6,640 nucleotides of DNA from JAWXBM01 sp034440115 (lineage in GTDB: Bacteria; Pseudomonadota; Gammaproteobacteria; Xanthomonadales; SZUA-36). The stretch lies in assembly GCA_034440115.1 (NCBI GenBank), contig JAWXBM010000164.1, positions 1-6,640 of the forward strand, in the 5' to 3' direction. Below are positions 4,823 to 6,640 of the stretch, piece after piece. Made by a program: the position numbers and the translations under genes. Under the pieces are notes generated by a model. It was not told the DNA's origin and searched no databases. It saw only the letters and a program-made list of their open reading frames with translations. The first letter of the stretch is position 1. Each line of letters opens with the position of its first letter.

Positions 4823-6640
4823 AAACGAGCGTGATTGAAGTGCACGCCATGCTGTCGGTATTGAGCGTGGACGAAGTGGAAAAGCGGATTGGCGAAGTGC
4901 CGGGTATCGAAAGTGTTACCGTGAATTTCGCTGCGGGAAACGCCACGGTGCGCTACGACGAAACCCGACTCGAGGTCCACGATATCAAGTCGGCCGTGCG
5001 CCAACGCGGGTATGAGTCCGACGCCCGCGCTGCCGCTTCGGCGGGCGACGCTCACGAAGGCCACATAGCGCCGGCAGCACCGCCTGCAACCCCAGCACCC
5101 GTTTCGCCAAAAACTTCCCCCATCGCATCTGCCACCGCGGACGCCGCTTCGGCAGGCACCGCACAACACGACAAAGCGGCGCCGGCCACGGCGCCGTCAT
5201 CACCAGCAGCTACCTCACCGAAACCGGCCGCCGATGCCACTGCCGCCACACCCGACGCCACGCCCGCGGCTCCCCCAGGCAAGGGCCACGAGGACCACGC
5301 AAAGCCGGGCGCACAGCCCGCCATGTCGGCGGACATGGCGCATGAGATGGGTCATGGCGGCAACATGGATCTACCGGCCATGGTTCGTGACATGCGCAAC
5401 CGCTTCTGGATCTGCCTGATCTTCACCGTGCCTATCTTTTTTTACTCACCGATGGGTCTTTTTACTCCGCCTGCGCCACCGTTTGATCTCGACCTCAATG
5501 TATGGTTGCTTATCTTCGCAACTCTCGCCGTTGTCTATCCGAGCTGGCCGTTCTTCGTCTCCGCCTGGCGCGCGATCAGGAAGGGCACCTTGGGCATGGC
5601 GGCGCTGATCGTGTTGAGCGTGGGTACCGGGTATCTCTTCAGTGTAGTCACCACTTTCTTTTACAAAGAGGGCGGGCAGTTCTTCGAAGCCGTGGCCGTC
5701 CTGCTGGTTTTCATACTGCTCGGCCACTGGCTGGAAATGCGCGCCCGTGCCGGCGCTTCGTCAGCTATTCGGGCGCTGATGGACCTGACTCCGGCAAAGG
5801 CTTCGGTCATCCGCAACGGCGCTGAGGTTGAAGTTTCAACGGCGGAGGTGTTGGCGGGAGAGATTGTCGTGATCAGGCCCGGCAACAAGATTCCGGTCGA
5901 TGGCACAGTAGAAACCGGAGAATCGCTGGTCGACGAGTCCATGTTGACCGGCGAGTCGATGCCGGTGCAGAAGGGCCCTGGCGCCACGGTGATCGGCGCA
6001 ACGATCAATACGAGCGGCAGCTTTCGTTACAAGGCGACCAAGGTTGGCGCCGATAGTGCGCTGGCGCAAATCGTGAAACTGGTGCAGGAGGCGCAGAACT
6101 CAAAAGCACCCTCACAACTTCTGGCGGACAAGGCCGCGCAATGGCTGGTCATTGCCGCGATCGTCGTCGGTCTTGTGACCTTTGCGGTGTGGTTCTGGTG
6201 GATCGGCCAGCCGCTGTTGTTCGCAGTGACACTGACCATCACGGTTTTCGTGATCGCCTGCCCGGATGCGTTGGGACTCGCGACGCCGATGGCGATCATG
6301 GTGAGTACTGGCCTGGGCGCCGCAAACGGCATTCTGTTCAAAAATGCCTCGGCGCTGGAGGACGCGACGAAACTCAACGTCATCATTTTCGACAAGACCG
6401 GCACACTCACGGTTGGCAAACCGGAAGTCGTGGAAATGGTGGTGGCGGAAGGAATCACCGAAGACGTGGTGCTGCTCGCTGCCGCCGCCGTCGAACAGGG
6501 ATCGGCTCACCCGCTCGCTCAGGCCATCCTGCGCCGGGCGGCGAAACTTGCCGTTGTCGCCCCGACAGGCTTCAAGAGTATCGATGGCATGGGCGCGCAG
6601 GCAGAAACAGCCGGCGGCACGGTATTCCTCGGCAACCGTC
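4819..6640 (+). CDS. P1B-type heavy-metal ATPase (CPD variant), 3' end outside window
   Basis: 607 residues are visible. Residues 4-68 are an HMA-like domain in which the usual MxCxxC is MLSVLS (M11, S13, S16), so both metal-binding Cys are Ser. Residues 69-190 are an Ala/Pro linker ending in His/Met-rich HEDH and MAHEMGHGGNM. Then come TM1 (about 196-215), TM2-TM4 (TM4 ends GHWLEMRARAG near 306), the actuator domain with TGES at 377-380, TM5 (442-462) and TM6 with CPD at 481-483 where most Cu/Zn pumps have CPC. The P-domain has DKTGT (D525, the phosphorylated Asp) and the N-domain HP pair (H564-P565). The GDGxND motif, TM7 and TM8 lie to the right. Role: ATP-driven metal export across the inner membrane; copper or silver is the likely cargo from the neighbours, but CPD leaves this open. 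Confidence 0.93.
   Translation, partial: MKTSVIEVHAMLSVLSVDEVEKRIGEVPGIESVTVNFAAGNATVRYDETRLEVHDIKSAVRQRGYESDARAAASAGDAHEGHIAPAAPPATPAPVSPKTSPIASATADAASAGTAQHDKAAPATAPSSPAATSPKPAADATAATPDATPAAPPGKGHEDHAKPGAQPAMSADMAHEMGHGGNMDLPAMVRDMRNRFWICLIFTVPIFFYSPMGLFTPPAPPFDLDLNVWLLIFATLAVVYPSWPFFVSAWRAIRKGTLGMAALIVLSVGTGYLFSVVTTFFYKEGGQFFEAVAVLLVFILLGHWLEMRARAGASSAIRALMDLTPAKASVIRNGAEVEVSTAEVLAGEIVVIRPGNKIPVDGTVETGESLVDESMLTGESMPVQKGPGATVIGATINTSGSFRYKATKVGADSALAQIVKLVQEAQNSKAPSQLLADKAAQWLVIAAIVVGLVTFAVWFWWIGQPLLFAVTLTITVFVIACPDALGLATPMAIMVSTGLGAANGILFKNASALEDATKLNVIIFDKTGTLTVGKPEVVEMVVAEGITEDVVLLAAAAVEQGSAHPLAQAILRRAAKLAVVAPTGFKSIDGMGAQAETAGGTVFLGNR

Noticed and set aside
4672..5169. 165-residue minus-strand frame
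   Set aside because: It is antisense to the ATPase N-terminus and linker; low-complexity GC-rich DNA keeps such frames open by chance.
5052..5336. Ala/Gly-rich minus-strand frame
   Set aside because: It is the antisense shadow of the Ala/Pro linker and resembles no protein family.
6027..6510. Minus-strand frames opposite the ATPase P-domain
   Set aside because: The plus strand here has the invariant CPD and DKTGT motifs in one long frame, so the antisense frames are shadows.
1..6640. CRISPR arrays, tRNA or rRNA genes, insertion sequences
   Set aside because: No regularly spaced repeats, cloverleaf sequences, rRNA signatures or transposase motifs were seen on either strand.

Overview
The window looks like part of a copper (or related soft-metal) handling island from a Gram-negative bacterium, most likely a beta- or gammaproteobacterium. 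Reasons: nearly every product has a Sec signal peptide or a membrane segment, strong Shine-Dalgarno sites (AAGGAGG) precede several starts, there is a perfect FNR/ANR-type box, and most products are rich in Met, His or Cys or belong to families that sit next to copper P-type ATPases. No species call is possible from this sequence. All convincing complete genes read on the + strand.

Left edge (1-194): a broken DUF411 (putative metal-binding protein) gene. Its C-terminal end reads on + and ends at 194, but the middle of the same domain reads on -, running off the left edge. The two pieces meet at an 8-bp sequence that could act as an inverted repeat. This is either a real inversion or a fold-back assembly chimera. 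From 195 to about 503 there is no gene, only several hairpins and, at 484-497, the box TTGATCCATATCAA.

Centre left (504-2606): a small exported protein of unknown family with His and two Cys; an exported Met-rich protein (33 Met in 170 residues); and an exported YVTN-type beta-propeller whose blades place His at a regular 42-residue interval. The last two are separated by a perfect 8-bp hairpin.

Centre (2673-4255): a chain of small proteins: a membrane-anchored YHS-domain protein, a two-TM DUF5676-like protein overlapping it by 8 bp, a one-TM SHOCT protein, an exported soluble protein of unrecognised family, and an unannotated-size His-rich 47-codon ORF that overlaps the next gene as ATGA.

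Right (4252-6640): a cytoplasmic protein of unrecognised family, a ~130-bp stretch with a 14-bp palindrome and a repeated CCGGCCGGTC, then a P1B-type heavy-metal ATPase truncated by the window edge. The ATPase has CPD instead of CPC in TM6, an N-terminal HMA-like domain in which both metal-binding Cys are Ser, and a long Ala/Pro linker ending in a His/Met-rich stretch.

Inferred logic: the ATPase would export metal from the cytoplasm, the YHS/DUF5676/SHOCT membrane proteins may assist at the inner membrane, and the Met-rich, His-rich and propeller proteins would buffer or handle metal in the periplasm. The metal itself cannot be fixed from this window.
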